A DNA stretch of 64,000 nucleotides from assembly GCA_030645575.1 (NCBI GenBank), contig JAUSMJ010000045.1:1-64000 (forward strand), read 5' to 3'. The notes under the pieces were generated by a model, which saw only the letters and a list, made by a program, of their open reading frames with translations, was not told the DNA's origin and ran no database searches. Both the position numbers and the translations under genes were made by a program. The stretch is from Caulobacter sp. Lineage in GTDB: Bacteria; Pseudomonadota; Alphaproteobacteria; Caulobacterales; Caulobacteraceae. Positions 8,172 through 16,402 of the stretch are shown piece by piece (position 1 is the stretch's first letter; the number at the start of each line of letters is the position of its first letter).

Positions 8172-8224
8172 CTACAGCCCCGCCGCCGCCGCGTCGAACT
8201 CGCGCCAGAATACCGCGAGGAGAA
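8172..8224 (-). pseudogene. 3' remnant of an alpha/beta-hydrolase gene
   Basis: The minus strand reads LLAVFWREFDAAAAGL then TAG. This matches the last 16 residues of the intact hydrolase gene at 9576-10517 (IRAVFWREFDAVTAAL) at 11 positions, with clear nucleotide similarity. Upstream the sequence passes straight into a palindromic repeat, so only the tail survives. This implies a second hydrolase gene once stood upstream of the small gene at 7840-8154. Confidence 0.7.
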
Positions 8225-8238
8225 ATAAGGAGGAATAA

Positions 8239-8388
8239 GGGGACAGGAGTAATATTCCCCTATTGAGTCCCCCTGCCCCCTTGAGCGCCAGCTGGATCGC
8301 CCCCTCGCCCGCCGCGCAGGCCGAGGCGCCGCCCCGGCTGCTGTAGATCACCCGACGACGAGAATAGGGGTATGGTGCTCCTGTCCCC
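8239..8388. repeat. GGGGACAGGAG hairpin repeat
   Basis: Arms of 26 bp at 8239-8264 and 8363-8388 are inverted copies with 22 matches. They begin GGGGACAGGAG and end CCCCTATT. About 100 bp of GC-rich spacer separates them. It lies between the hydrolase remnant and the aldo/keto reductase. Confidence 0.8.
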
Positions 8389-8415
8389 GTATTGGACAGG
8401 ATGAACGGAACAGCG

Positions 8416-9393
8416 ATGCGTCAGGAAAACCTTGGGCCTCTGGGGCCCGTGAGCCGGCTCACCCTTGGCGGTGGCGGCCTTGGCCAGATCTGGGGCGAAA
8501 CCAGTCCGGAGGAGGCGGTCAGGACCGTGCACGCGGCGCTCGACGCCGGCATCGACCTGCTCGACACCGCGCCATCCTACGACAACTGCGAAAAGGTCAT
8601 CGCCGAGGCCCTCGGCGGCGCGCTGCCGCCCGGCGTCCGCATCACGACCAAATGCCTGCTGGGCGAGCCCGCCGCCGGAACCGTCGCCGAGGTTCTGGAA
8701 GCGTCGCTCGACGCCAGTCTCCAGGCCATGCGGCTCGACCGCGTGGACGTCTTCTTCCTGCACAGCAATGTCTGCGAGGACGATACCGTCTACGCCATCC
8801 ATAACGACTATCGCGCCCGGTTCGCCACGCCGTGGAGCCTCTATGTCGAGGAGGTCATCCCCGCCTTCGAGGATCTGAAGCGTCGCGGCCGGATCGGGGC
8901 CTGGGGCCTCACCGGCGTCGGCCTGCCTCGGACGATCCTCAAGGCCCTGGCGCATGACCGGAAGCCGGATGTGGTGCAGGTCATCACCAATCTGCTGGAT
9001 TCCGCGGGGGGCATCCGCCGCTTCGCCGAACCGGCCCGCCCGCGCGACATCATCGCCACGGCGAAACACCAGGGCGTCGGCGTCATGGGCATCCGCGCCG
9101 TGCAGGCCGGCGCGCTCACCCTGGCCATCGATCGCCCCCTGAAGGACAGCCATCCCGAGGCGCTGGACTATCGCCGGGCCGCGCCCTTCCGGGCCTTTTG
9201 CGCCGGGCTCGGCGTTGATCCGGCCCTGATGGCCCATCGCTACGCTCTCGACATGGAGGGCGTGGACACCGTGGTCCTCGGGGTGAAGAACCGCTCGGAA
9301 CTGGCGCAATGCCTGGAGGCGGAAGCCCTGGGCCCGCTGCCGGCGGACCTGCGATCCCGGCTGGAAGCTCTGCGTCTGGAGATGGCCGCCTGA
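8416..9393 (+). CDS. Aldo/keto reductase
   Basis: A TIM-barrel NAD(P)H-dependent oxidoreductase of about 325 residues. N-terminal motifs are RLTLGGGGLGQIWG and DLLDTAPSYDNCEKVI with the catalytic Asp and Tyr. DRVDVFFLHSN and GAWGLTGVGLP follow, and NRSELAQCLEA is in the cofactor-binding C-terminus. The substrate is unknown. The ATG at 8416 has GGA nine bases upstream; ATG 8401 is an alternative adding five residues. It stands alone between repeats. Confidence 0.85.
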   Translation: MRQENLGPLGPVSRLTLGGGGLGQIWGETSPEEAVRTVHAALDAGIDLLDTAPSYDNCEKVIAEALGGALPPGVRITTKCLLGEPAAGTVAEVLEASLDASLQAMRLDRVDVFFLHSNVCEDDTVYAIHNDYRARFATPWSLYVEEVIPAFEDLKRRGRIGAWGLTGVGLPRTILKALAHDRKPDVVQVITNLLDSAGGIRRFAEPARPRDIIATAKHQGVGVMGIRAVQAGALTLAIDRPLKDSHPEALDYRRAAPFRAFCAGLGVDPALMAHRYALDMEGVDTVVLGVKNRSELAQCLEAEALGPLPADLRSRLEALRLEMAA

Positions 9394-9432
9394 CAGGCCG
9401 CCGGGGAGGTTTCGTCCCGGGCTCCTCTTGAA

Positions 9433-9558
9433 CCGTCATGGCCCGGCTTGTCCGGGCCACCCAGGAACGCTCTGATTATCGATGGCGCGCGGTTCGGTCA
9501 GCGAGTGGTCGGCCAGAACCGCGTGCTTGGGTGGCCCGGACAAGCCGGGCCATGACGG
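9433..9558. repeat. GTCATGGCCCGG palindromic repeat, copy 4
   Basis: The left arm CGTCATGGCCCGGCTTGTCC and right arm GGACAAGCCGGGCCATGACG are perfect inverted copies, separated by about 80 bp. The element fills the gap between the convergent reductase and hydrolase genes. Confidence 0.88.
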
Positions 9559-9575
9559 ATGTGGATTGGCGGGCC

Positions 9576-10517
9576 TCAGAGCGCCGCCGTAACCGCATCA
9601 AACTCCCGCCAGAACACCGCGCGGATGGCGTCGGTTTCCTGCAGGATCTCGTGGTAGCTGCCGGGGACTTCCAGCCAGCGGCCCTGCGGGATGCGGGCGG
9701 TGATCTGGCGCTGGTCGGCGTTATCGACCAGGCGTTCCTCGCCGGCGCCCAGCACCAGCACCGGACAGGAGATCTGCGTCACGCCCGGCGCGCGCTTGAG
9801 CCAGGCCGAGGCGGAGAAGGCGAAATCCAGCCAGCCCCAGGTGCCCGCGTTCAGCTTCAGCCCCGGCTCGGCGACGACCTGGGCCTGGTTGCGGGCCCAG
9901 CGTTGCCGGTCGTGGGTGAGGACGTTGGTCTCGAAGGTATTGGCGTGGGCGTCGCCGGAATCGCCCAGGATGTAGTCGTCCCCCTTCGTCCGCGACATGA
10001 TCCAGGCCAGCGCCCGGGATGCCCGCTTGGACCGGTTGCCGGTCTGCAGCCCGAGCATCGGGGCCGACAGCACCGCCGCCTTGAAGTCGCCGACGCCGTG
10101 CGCCAGCGCCAGCAGCGTCAGGCAGCCGCCCATCGAATGGCCGACGGCGATCCAGGGCTTCGGCAGCCGCGTCTCGAATTGCGCCAGCAGGCAGCGGTAG
10201 TCCTCGACGAAGTCGGCGAAGCCGTGGGCGTGGCCCTTGAGGGCGTCCGGCAGCAGGCGCTGCGACAGCCCCTGTCCCCGCCAGTCATGCGCCAGCACCA
10301 CGAAGCCCCGGCCCTGCAGTTCGCGGACGACCTCGAAATACTTCTCGATCGGCTCGCTGCGGCCGCCGCTAAGGACGACGCTGCCGCGTGGTTCTCCGTC
10401 GGGCAAAAACAAAGCGGCGCGGAGGCGATAAGCCCCCGCGCCGCGAAACCACTCCGCCGTTCCGTTGGCCGGAACGGGCGCCTCGGGGATGGATACCAGA
10501 GGCGCTGTGTCGGTCAT
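9576..10517 (-). CDS. Alpha/beta hydrolase (monoacylglycerol lipase / PldB-like)
   Basis: A 313-residue serine hydrolase. The nucleophile elbow is VGHSMGG, the oxyanion region is SVVLSGGRSEPIEKYFEV, and the catalytic His is in PGSYHEILQETD. The layout fits the lysophospholipase/monoglyceride lipase group. No signal peptide is seen, so it is probably cytosolic. It ends eight bases upstream of nothing else on that strand but follows the SCP2 gene by only 8 bp, so the two probably form a lipid-related operon. A tail fragment of a second copy lies at 8172-8224. Confidence 0.88.
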   Translation of the reverse strand: MTDTAPLVSIPEAPVPANGTAEWFRGAGAYRLRAALFLPDGEPRGSVVLSGGRSEPIEKYFEVVRELQGRGFVVLAHDWRGQGLSQRLLPDALKGHAHGFADFVEDYRCLLAQFETRLPKPWIAVGHSMGGCLTLLALAHGVGDFKAAVLSAPMLGLQTGNRSKRASRALAWIMSRTKGDDYILGDSGDAHANTFETNVLTHDRQRWARNQAQVVAEPGLKLNAGTWGWLDFAFSASAWLKRAPGVTQISCPVLVLGAGEERLVDNADQRQITARIPQGRWLEVPGSYHEILQETDAIRAVFWREFDAVTAAL

Positions 10518-10525
10518 TGTCGCGC

Positions 10526-10834
10526 TTACGCCATCTTGGCGAACAGGGCGCCCATCTTCGGCTGCAGCGACATGGCCAGGCCCATGTCCGACAGCTTCAG
10601 GCGGCCCGACATGAAGGCCATGGTGGCGTCCAGCTTGCCCGCGCCCATTTCCATGAGGTCGGCCAGCGAGATGGTCATGGTCAGGTCGGCGTCCTTGTCC
10701 TCGTTGGTCACCGTACCACCGTCGATGTGGATGAAGCCGTCGCCCTTGAGGTCGAACTTCAGGCTCTTGCCGAGGCCGGAGTCGTCGCCGACGGCCGTCT
10801 TCACGCGATCGGTAATTTCTTGCAGCGTAGCCAT
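10526..10834 (-). CDS. SCP2 sterol-binding domain protein
   Basis: A 102-residue single-domain SCP2-like protein, a small hydrophobic-tunnel fold that binds lipids or acyl-CoA. Visible features are VKFDLKGDGFIHI-like strands (FDLKGDGFIHIDGG), DADLTMTISLADLMEM, GKLDATMAFMSGRLKLSGD-like FMSGRLKLSDMGLAMSL, and the helical tail. It lies immediately upstream of the alpha/beta hydrolase gene and is likely co-transcribed. The ATG at 10834 was chosen since codons further upstream lie in a repeat region. Confidence 0.9.
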   Translation of the reverse strand: MATLQEITDRVKTAVGDDSGLGKSLKFDLKGDGFIHIDGGTVTNEDKDADLTMTISLADLMEMGAGKLDATMAFMSGRLKLSDMGLAMSLQPKMGALFAKMA

Positions 10835-10971
10835 TGGCGGCCTCCCGTTATGTTGCGGCCAAACCGATAACTTGGCCACGCTCAGCGCACAAGCGAACTG
10901 CGGTCGGCCAAACAAAAAAGGTGACGCCCGCGCCACTTTTACGAAGGGGTGTGTTCCCGGGTGGCCCGAGG

Positions 10972-11068
10972 GCGGGACTAGCTGTCCCTTGGGACTGCTT
11001 GTCCAGTCCCTGGACGGCATGACGAACTGGCTATCCAGTCCCAAGGGACAGGAAAGCCAGTCCCCGCG
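10972..11068. repeat. GGGACTGG/GGGACAGG palindromic repeat, copy 3
   Basis: The element runs from GCGGGACTAGCTGTCCC to GGAAAGCCAGTCCCCGCG and is nearly the same as the copy at 7070-7181. Just before it, GGGTGGCCCG resembles an arm piece of the GTCATGGCCCGG family. The rest of the gap between the SCP2 gene and the next gene is empty. Confidence 0.85.
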
Positions 11069-11078
11069 TCCTCTCACG

Positions 11079-11750
11079 CTACTTCGTCTTCCCGGCCAGC
11101 AGCGCCCGGGTCGGGGCCCTGGCGAACTTCAGCGTCTGGGCGCCCGCAAGGTCAGCCGGCCGGTAGAAGGGCATGGCCTTGAACGCCGGCAGGGGCGCGG
11201 TCTTGCCGCCGGTCAGCAGAGCCTGGCCGGATCCGGCGCCGACGAAGATCACCTGCTCCATCTTCGGCACGGCGAACCCGATCAGGCCCGCCTTCTTCCG
11301 GATCGCGGCGTTGCTCTGGTCCAGGGCGGCGGCGAGATCGGCGGTCGGCATGGTCTCGCCCAGCCGGACGATCGGCTCCAGCTCCATGGCCAGGGAGAAC
11401 CTGTCGGACTCCCTGTGCTCGTCGGCCTCGATCACCCCGTCCCGCAGTTCCGCGAGGGTCGGCATGCGCGTGATGCGGCCGTCTGGGGCCTGGGCCAGCA
11501 GCGTGCGCGCGCCGCCGGGCCTCACCAAATAGAGTCCCTGTCCCGAGGCCGGCTTGCCGTTGAGCCGCAGGTAGTAGTTCATCACGAACCGCGTCCGCTC
11601 GGCGGCGGGGATGCTCAGATACAGATCGTAGTAGGGAAACACCTTCTTCGCGGGCGGGGGCGGCTTCTTCTTGTCCGCCGCCAGCGACACACCGGGCGCG
11701 ACGGCCAGGGCGGCGGCCGACAGGATCATGCCGCGACGGGTCAGGCTCAT
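11079..11750 (-). CDS. Exported protein of unknown function
   Basis: A 223-residue protein with a twin-arginine-like signal (LTRRGMILSAAALAV) and probable cleavage after VSLA. A lysine/proline linker follows, then FPYYDLYLSIPAAERTRFVM and a mixed alpha/beta body without a domain I recognise. Its start overlaps the stop of the upstream methyltransferase-fold gene by 4 bp (ATGA), so the two are translationally coupled. A periplasmic location is inferred from the signal. Confidence 0.8.
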   Translation of the reverse strand: MSLTRRGMILSAAALAVAPGVSLAADKKKPPPPAKKVFPYYDLYLSIPAAERTRFVMNYYLRLNGKPASGQGLYLVRPGGARTLLAQAPDGRITRMPTLAELRDGVIEADEHRESDRFSLAMELEPIVRLGETMPTADLAAALDQSNAAIRKKAGLIGFAVPKMEQVIFVGAGSGQALLTGGKTAPLPAFKAMPFYRPADLAGAQTLKFARAPTRALLAGKTK

Positions 11751-12634
11751 TTCGGCTTCACCAGCTTGAGGGTCATGCGGTCGCTTTCGCCGATGGCGTC
11801 GTACTTGGCGTGGTCGAAGCCGGGCGTCGCCGGCTGGCCGCGCGGCGCCGACAGGCGGGTCGGCGGCAGGGTCCAGACGCCGAACGGATGGTCCCGGGTG
11901 TCTTTCGGATTGGCGTTGATCTCGCTGGTCCCGCCGAGGATGAAGCCGGCCTCCTTGGCCAGCTGGATGGCGTAGGCCTGCTGCACATAGCCGTCGGCGA
12001 CGAGCACATCCTGGACCTGGCCGGCCTCGGCGCGGTGCTCCTCGATCCCCAGCACGCCGCCGGGCTTGAGCGCGGCGAAGGCGGCCTTGAAAGCCTTGTC
12101 GACGATGCCGGCCGCCATCCAGTTGTGCAGGTTGCGCAGGAACAGCACCAGGTCGGCCGAACCGGCCGGAGCCACCGGCCCGCTGGTCGGTCCGAAGGCG
12201 GTCACCTCGACCTTGCCGAACAGCTTCGGGTTCGCCGCCAGCCTGGCCTTGTAGGCATCGACGATCTGGATCGCGGTGGGATCGGTCGGCTCGAGATTGG
12301 CGGCGTACAGCTTGCCGTCGGTGGCCGCCAGGAAGGGGGCGAGGATGTCGGTGTACCAGCCGGCGCCGGGCCAGAGTTCGACCACCGTCATGCCCGGTTT
12401 GAGACCCCACCAGGTCAGGCTCTCCACCGGATGGCGCCATGGGTCGCGCGCCCGGTCGGCGGGCAGACGCCAGTCGCCGGCGACGGCCTCGGCGATGGTC
12501 TGCGGCCCGCCCCTGGGCGGCTTGGCGGCCGGGGCCGGCGTCTTCGCCTTCGGCCCGCCGCAGCCGGCCAGAGCCAGGCTCGCGCCGCCCGCCAGGACCA
12601 GACGCCGGGACGCTCCGGGTGACACTGAAATCAT
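11747..12634 (-). CDS. Methyltransferase-fold lipoprotein (paralog A)
   Basis: A 295-residue protein whose first 25 residues form a lipoprotein signal (lipobox LAGC, C25). The mature part has a class I SAM-methyltransferase-like fold: PGMTVVELWPGAGWYTDILAP resembles motif I, SADLVLFLRNLHNW motif IV, and LKPGGVLGIEEHRAE motif V. The C-terminus HPFGVWTLPP...IGESDRMTLKLVKP is shared with the next upstream gene. An exported SAM-binding fold is odd because SAM is cytosolic. It belongs to a family of predicted methyltransferases with signal peptides (COG4798-like). Confidence 0.85.
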   Translation of the reverse strand: MISVSPGASRRLVLAGGASLALAGCGGPKAKTPAPAAKPPRGGPQTIAEAVAGDWRLPADRARDPWRHPVESLTWWGLKPGMTVVELWPGAGWYTDILAPFLAATDGKLYAANLEPTDPTAIQIVDAYKARLAANPKLFGKVEVTAFGPTSGPVAPAGSADLVLFLRNLHNWMAAGIVDKAFKAAFAALKPGGVLGIEEHRAEAGQVQDVLVADGYVQQAYAIQLAKEAGFILGGTSEINANPKDTRDHPFGVWTLPPTRLSAPRGQPATPGFDHAKYDAIGESDRMTLKLVKPK

Positions 12635-12710
12635 CGAGCCTTCCGCCAACGCCGCCCCCGCACCGTGAGCAGACGGCTTACCCCGCGCAGGAAAGCGGGT
12701 CAAAGCGGCG

Positions 12711-13562
12711 CTATTGAGGCTTCACGAAGCGCAGGGTCATGCGGTCGCTCTCGCCGATGGCGTCGTATTTCGCGCGATCGAAGTCGGGATTGGCCGGGGC
12801 CGGCGGCTGGGCGCTCCGGCGGACAGGCGGCAGGGTCCAGACGCCGAACGGATGGTCCTTGGTGTCCTTCGGATTGGCGTTGATCTCCGACTGCGCGGCC
12901 AGCCGGAAGCCGGCCTTTTCGGCGGCGGCGACCACCGTGGCGGTGGCCACATAGCCGTCGCGGGCGTCACCGATCTGCGGACGGGGGTCGGCGCGGTGAT
13001 CCTCGACCGCCAGCACGCCGCCCGGCTTCAACACGGCGAAGGCGTCGGCCATCACCTTGTCGAGCTGGCCGGGCGTCCAGAGGAAGTTGTGAATGTTGCG
13101 CGCGGTCAGGACCAGGTCGGCCGAGCCGGGCGCGCCCAGCGGGCCGGACACCGGACCGAAGCCGACATAGGCGATCGGGCCATAGGTCGCGGCGTCGGCG
13201 TATTTCGCCTCGAAGTCGGCGCGACCCTTGCGGGCGCCGGCCGACAGCGCCGGATTGGCCAGATCGGCGACGCCGGCGACGTAGGTCCCGCCCGTGGCCC
13301 TGGCGTAGGGGGCGAGGATCTCGGTCCAGTAGCCGCCGCCGGGCGCCAGCTCGATGACCGTCTGGTTCGGCTTCAGCCCCCAGAACACCAGGCTTTCGTA
13401 GGGATGCCGCGCGCCGTCGCGGGCGACGTTGCCGGCGGCCCGCTGGGGTCCGGCCAGAACCGTCCGCAACGCCGGGTCGCCCGCGGGTTCCGCCGCCGCC
13501 AGGCCGCCCGCCAGGGTCAGGGCCGCAACACACAGGCCGATCGCGCCACGCCGTCCGATCAT
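12711..13562 (-). CDS. Methyltransferase-fold exported protein (paralog B)
   Basis: A 283-residue paralog of the gene just downstream. The signal peptide is of the ordinary or twin-arginine type (MIGRRGAIGLCVAAL... GLAAA) with no lipobox. The body has NQTVIELAPGGGYWTEILAP, SADLVLTARNIHNFLW and LKPGGVLAVEDHRADP, then the shared HPFGVWTLPP and IGESDRMTLRFVKPQ tail. The two copies diverged mainly in their anchoring. A 76-bp gap separates them. The substrate is unknown. Confidence 0.85.
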   Translation of the reverse strand: MIGRRGAIGLCVAALTLAGGLAAAEPAGDPALRTVLAGPQRAAGNVARDGARHPYESLVFWGLKPNQTVIELAPGGGYWTEILAPYARATGGTYVAGVADLANPALSAGARKGRADFEAKYADAATYGPIAYVGFGPVSGPLGAPGSADLVLTARNIHNFLWTPGQLDKVMADAFAVLKPGGVLAVEDHRADPRPQIGDARDGYVATATVVAAAEKAGFRLAAQSEINANPKDTKDHPFGVWTLPPVRRSAQPPAPANPDFDRAKYDAIGESDRMTLRFVKPQ

Positions 13563-13765
13563 CGGTCTCTCCTTTGTCAGACGGGGGACCCTAACGACCT
13601 TCGCTGCCCGATCAAGCCGGGTCTTGAAACCCCGATCGGCGCCCCCCACCTCAATTGGCGGAGGCGCTGGATGTCCGGGCCTTCCGGGTCACGACGAGGC
13701 TTTTCGAGCTCGCCACAGGCCTGAACGACAAACCGCAACCTTGCTTTGAAAGAGGGATGTGCACC

Positions 13766-14227
13766 ATGCGTACGATCGACTTCTCCCCCCTGTACCGCTC
13801 CGTCGTCGGCTTCGACCGGCTCGCCGCGCAGCTTGACGCCGCCGCGGCCCAGAACAGCGCCAGCGGCTATCCGCCCTACAACATCGAGCGGACCGACGAG
13901 AACGCCTACCGCGTCGAGATCGCGGTGGCCGGCTTCCGGCCCGACGAACTGACCATCGAGGTCAAGGAGAACCTCCTGACCGTGACCGGCCGCAAGGCCG
14001 CCAACGACGACGCCCGCAAGTTCCTGCACCGCGGCCTGGCCGAGCGGAACTTCGAGCGCCGCTTCCAGCTGGCCGACTACGTCATCGTGACCGACGCCAA
14101 CCTGGCCGACGGCCTGCTGTCGATCGCGCTCAAGCGCGAACTGCCGGAAGCCCTCAAGCCCCGCACGATCGCCATCGGCACGACCACCCCCGCGACCGCC
14201 CAGATCAAGGGCAAGAAGGCGGCGTAA
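13766..14227 (+). CDS. Hsp20-family small heat-shock protein
   Basis: A 153-residue ATP-independent chaperone that holds unfolding proteins. The alpha-crystallin domain spans about residues 35-130: YNIERTDENAYRVEIAVAGF, ELTIEVKENLLTVTGRK, then FERRFQLADYV, and the loop GLLSIALKRELPE. It fits the IbpA-type proteins of alphaproteobacteria. GAGGG upstream supports the ATG at 13766. A strong terminator follows. No sigma-32 promoter or ROSE-type thermometer could be assigned with confidence. Confidence 0.93.
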   Translation: MRTIDFSPLYRSVVGFDRLAAQLDAAAAQNSASGYPPYNIERTDENAYRVEIAVAGFRPDELTIEVKENLLTVTGRKAANDDARKFLHRGLAERNFERRFQLADYVIVTDANLADGLLSIALKRELPEALKPRTIAIGTTTPATAQIKGKKAA

Positions 14228-14265
14228 GGCGTTCCAGCAGAACGATCCCCAGTCGTTCGGGAAGG

Positions 14266-14292
14266 GGCGGAGCCGCAGGGCTCCGCCTTTTT
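14266..14292 (+). terminator. Rho-independent terminator after the Hsp20 gene
   Basis: An 8-bp stem GGCGGAGC/GCTCCGCC with a 6-base loop is followed by five Ts. It lies 39 bp after the Hsp20 stop. Convergent transcripts from the CHAT gene would meet it from the other side. Confidence 0.85.
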
Positions 14293-14383
14293 CCGTGGTT
14301 GCTGCAGCGCCCTGCAGCCGAGGCTCATGTTCGAGTGCAAAGCAGACCTTGGCCCGCGTTAGCCCGACGGGCTGCTCCTTCGT

Positions 14384-16402
14384 CTAGACGTCGGCTGCGG
14401 TGAGTTCTTGCTCCGCTATGGCAAGGCGCATTGGCGTGTCCAAAAGAATGGTCTCGGGCCGCCCCATCTGGACGTAGCTAATGGCACTGGACGTTGCGGT
14501 GGCCAGGCTCAATTGCCTTTCCACTTCCCCACGTGGGACCCCCAGCTCTTCAATTGCGGTTATAATCTCGGCAAACGGATCATCGCCGCCCATATTGATG
14601 GCTTGGTTCCCGGCGTAACCAGCTTCCATGAACTGGTCTTCGTTCAAGAGCCTTCGGCGTAGGAGACGGTTGCGCAGATCCGTCTCAAGCTGCATTCGAA
14701 GCATTCCAGAGCACACCTCCGTCCAGGTAAGCGCACGACCAAAACCGCCCACAGCAGGCGGCACGAAGTCGGCCACCCGGTAGATGAGGCGGGCGGCAAA
14801 CGCCGCTGCGTTGGGAGCATCAATCGGGAATACGGACCCAAGAACCGCCCTTGTGCCGAGTGCTAAGAAGCCATTAGCGGTAGTCGCATGGTTCCTATCG
14901 GCAGCGTGGGTATCGCAAGCACTCAAGATCATGATTGGCGGAGGCCGCGTGATCTTGCTGCGAAGGCTCCACACGTCGCAGGATTCGTCCCTCAATTTCA
15001 AAACAGCTGGCTCACCCGGGCGGTGACCACCATGGCCGTCGAAAATCGCGATTGCGCCCTCAAATTCATTCAGCGCCGAGACGAGATCATGCTCATTCGC
15101 GACTTCTTTGAAGGTCACCTCGATCTTGTCTTTCCAATGCCTCCCAAACTGGCCGAACGCGATCTCGAACATCGCGCGGATTTCATCTTCTGGCTTTAGG
15201 GCGCTGAGGACGAGAACACTCTTCCATTCTGTGGGGGTCAGTCTCAGAATCGGTTTGGCTGACATCTGTTCGACGAAGAGATTGCCGGGCGTGGTCGCGA
15301 TGCGGGAGACATTCTTCCGAATGCACAGCGGCAATCCGTCGATATCCAACCATTCGAGGTGCGCATCAGAGACAAGACGGATGTCGGAGCCGGCATCTCG
15401 GATTAGGTCGATGAATTCAGCCGGAACGGCTTCAGAAAGTCTGCGCTGTACAGACCGAAAGCCGTCCAGCGTCCGGCGGTCGCGCCGCTCTTTCGAGCGG
15501 TAATGTGATGCGAATTGCCTGACCGCCCCAGCCGTGCGGTTGATCTCATTTGGAAGACGGATGACGGCTGAAGCCTCGGAAGCCGCGAGCAATTCCATCA
15601 TGACCACCGAGAGAACGGTTTCGCGCTGCCTCATTTGCATGAGGAAATGGGGCTTCGGCCTTACCCCAGCCTTAAGGTCGTCGGGCGCTACACCCATCAG
15701 CGCCTTTTGTTGAGCCTCGGTCCGGCAGGCAAACGAGTAGCCATCCTGCCGCGTGATGAGATTCATGACCTGTCGGAAATCGCGCCTTTCATCGCCCGTC
15801 GCGTCGGGACTCGGGCGAAGCCAAGAGAGATCTGCGTAGGCAGAAGGTGCGAACAGATTGAGGCCCGGTCTGCGAGGAAAGCTAGGCTCCAGGAGGCTAG
15901 GCTCCGATGCTGTTCGCGCATCAAGTAAGCTTTTGGTCGTAAGGACGATTTGATCGACGTAAGGTTTTAGATCGACTCCGATAGCCTTGAACGGGCCGGA
16001 TACCGAGGGTTCAAGGCCAGCGACTCCGAGCGCCGCTAGGTTTGGAGCAACTGAACCGTGCCACCCAATTTCGTATGGGAGGATTTGGCTAGGAAGAGGT
16101 TGCCAACTGGCGATGGTCTCCCTGGCCTCGCGAACCGCATCAGCACTATATTCGTCTGGAAAAAGGCCGCACACCTCCAGAAGCCGCTTCTGTAGGCCTT
16201 CGAGGTTGAATTCGTCGTATGAAAGATCGCCGCCTTCATTGCTGACGATTGTGGGCGGAACCAGCGATTGACCCGCCCATTCTCGGTAGTCGGCGGCACG
16301 TTCTCCAAGGCTGAGGATTATGACCGTGAACGGCATCTCTGGGGGAGCGGGCTGAGACTTGATTGCCCGAGGAGACTGAGGATGAACTTCCAGTGAAGCC
16401 AT
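14384..16402 (-). CDS. CHAT-domain (caspase-like) protease
   Basis: A protein of 672 residues from the chosen start. The CHAT domain spans roughly residues 400-600, with the catalytic pair H457 in FDGHGGH and C496 in ILSACDTH, then GTRAVLGSVFPID. The N-terminal 400 residues match no domain I know and show no TPR or membrane segment. CHAT proteases cleave proteins and often act in bacterial defence or cell-death circuits. GC is visibly lower than the flanks, which suggests transfer. Neighbouring genes offer no obvious substrate. The ORF opens at 16606; 16402 was preferred because AGGCGGG lies just before it and the upstream stretch is rich in hairpins. ATG 16336 is also possible. Confidence 0.85.
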   Translation of the reverse strand: MASLEVHPQSPRAIKSQPAPPEMPFTVIILSLGERAADYREWAGQSLVPPTIVSNEGGDLSYDEFNLEGLQKRLLEVCGLFPDEYSADAVREARETIASWQPLPSQILPYEIGWHGSVAPNLAALGVAGLEPSVSGPFKAIGVDLKPYVDQIVLTTKSLLDARTASEPSLLEPSFPRRPGLNLFAPSAYADLSWLRPSPDATGDERRDFRQVMNLITRQDGYSFACRTEAQQKALMGVAPDDLKAGVRPKPHFLMQMRQRETVLSVVMMELLAASEASAVIRLPNEINRTAGAVRQFASHYRSKERRDRRTLDGFRSVQRRLSEAVPAEFIDLIRDAGSDIRLVSDAHLEWLDIDGLPLCIRKNVSRIATTPGNLFVEQMSAKPILRLTPTEWKSVLVLSALKPEDEIRAMFEIAFGQFGRHWKDKIEVTFKEVANEHDLVSALNEFEGAIAIFDGHGGHRPGEPAVLKLRDESCDVWSLRSKITRPPPIMILSACDTHAADRNHATTANGFLALGTRAVLGSVFPIDAPNAAAFAARLIYRVADFVPPAVGGFGRALTWTEVCSGMLRMQLETDLRNRLLRRRLLNEDQFMEAGYAGNQAINMGGDDPFAEIITAIEELGVPRGEVERQLSLATATSSAISYVQMGRPETILLDTPMRLAIAEQELTAADV

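Noticed and set aside
8279-8360. Minus-strand fragment reading SACAAGEGAIQLALKG, similar to a ketosynthase active site
   Set aside because: Only about 25 residues, lying between the arms of a hairpin repeat; more likely repeat spacer than a gene remnant.
9438-11975. 845-residue plus-strand ORF
   Set aside because: It runs antisense through the hydrolase, SCP2 and exported-protein genes and through repeats.
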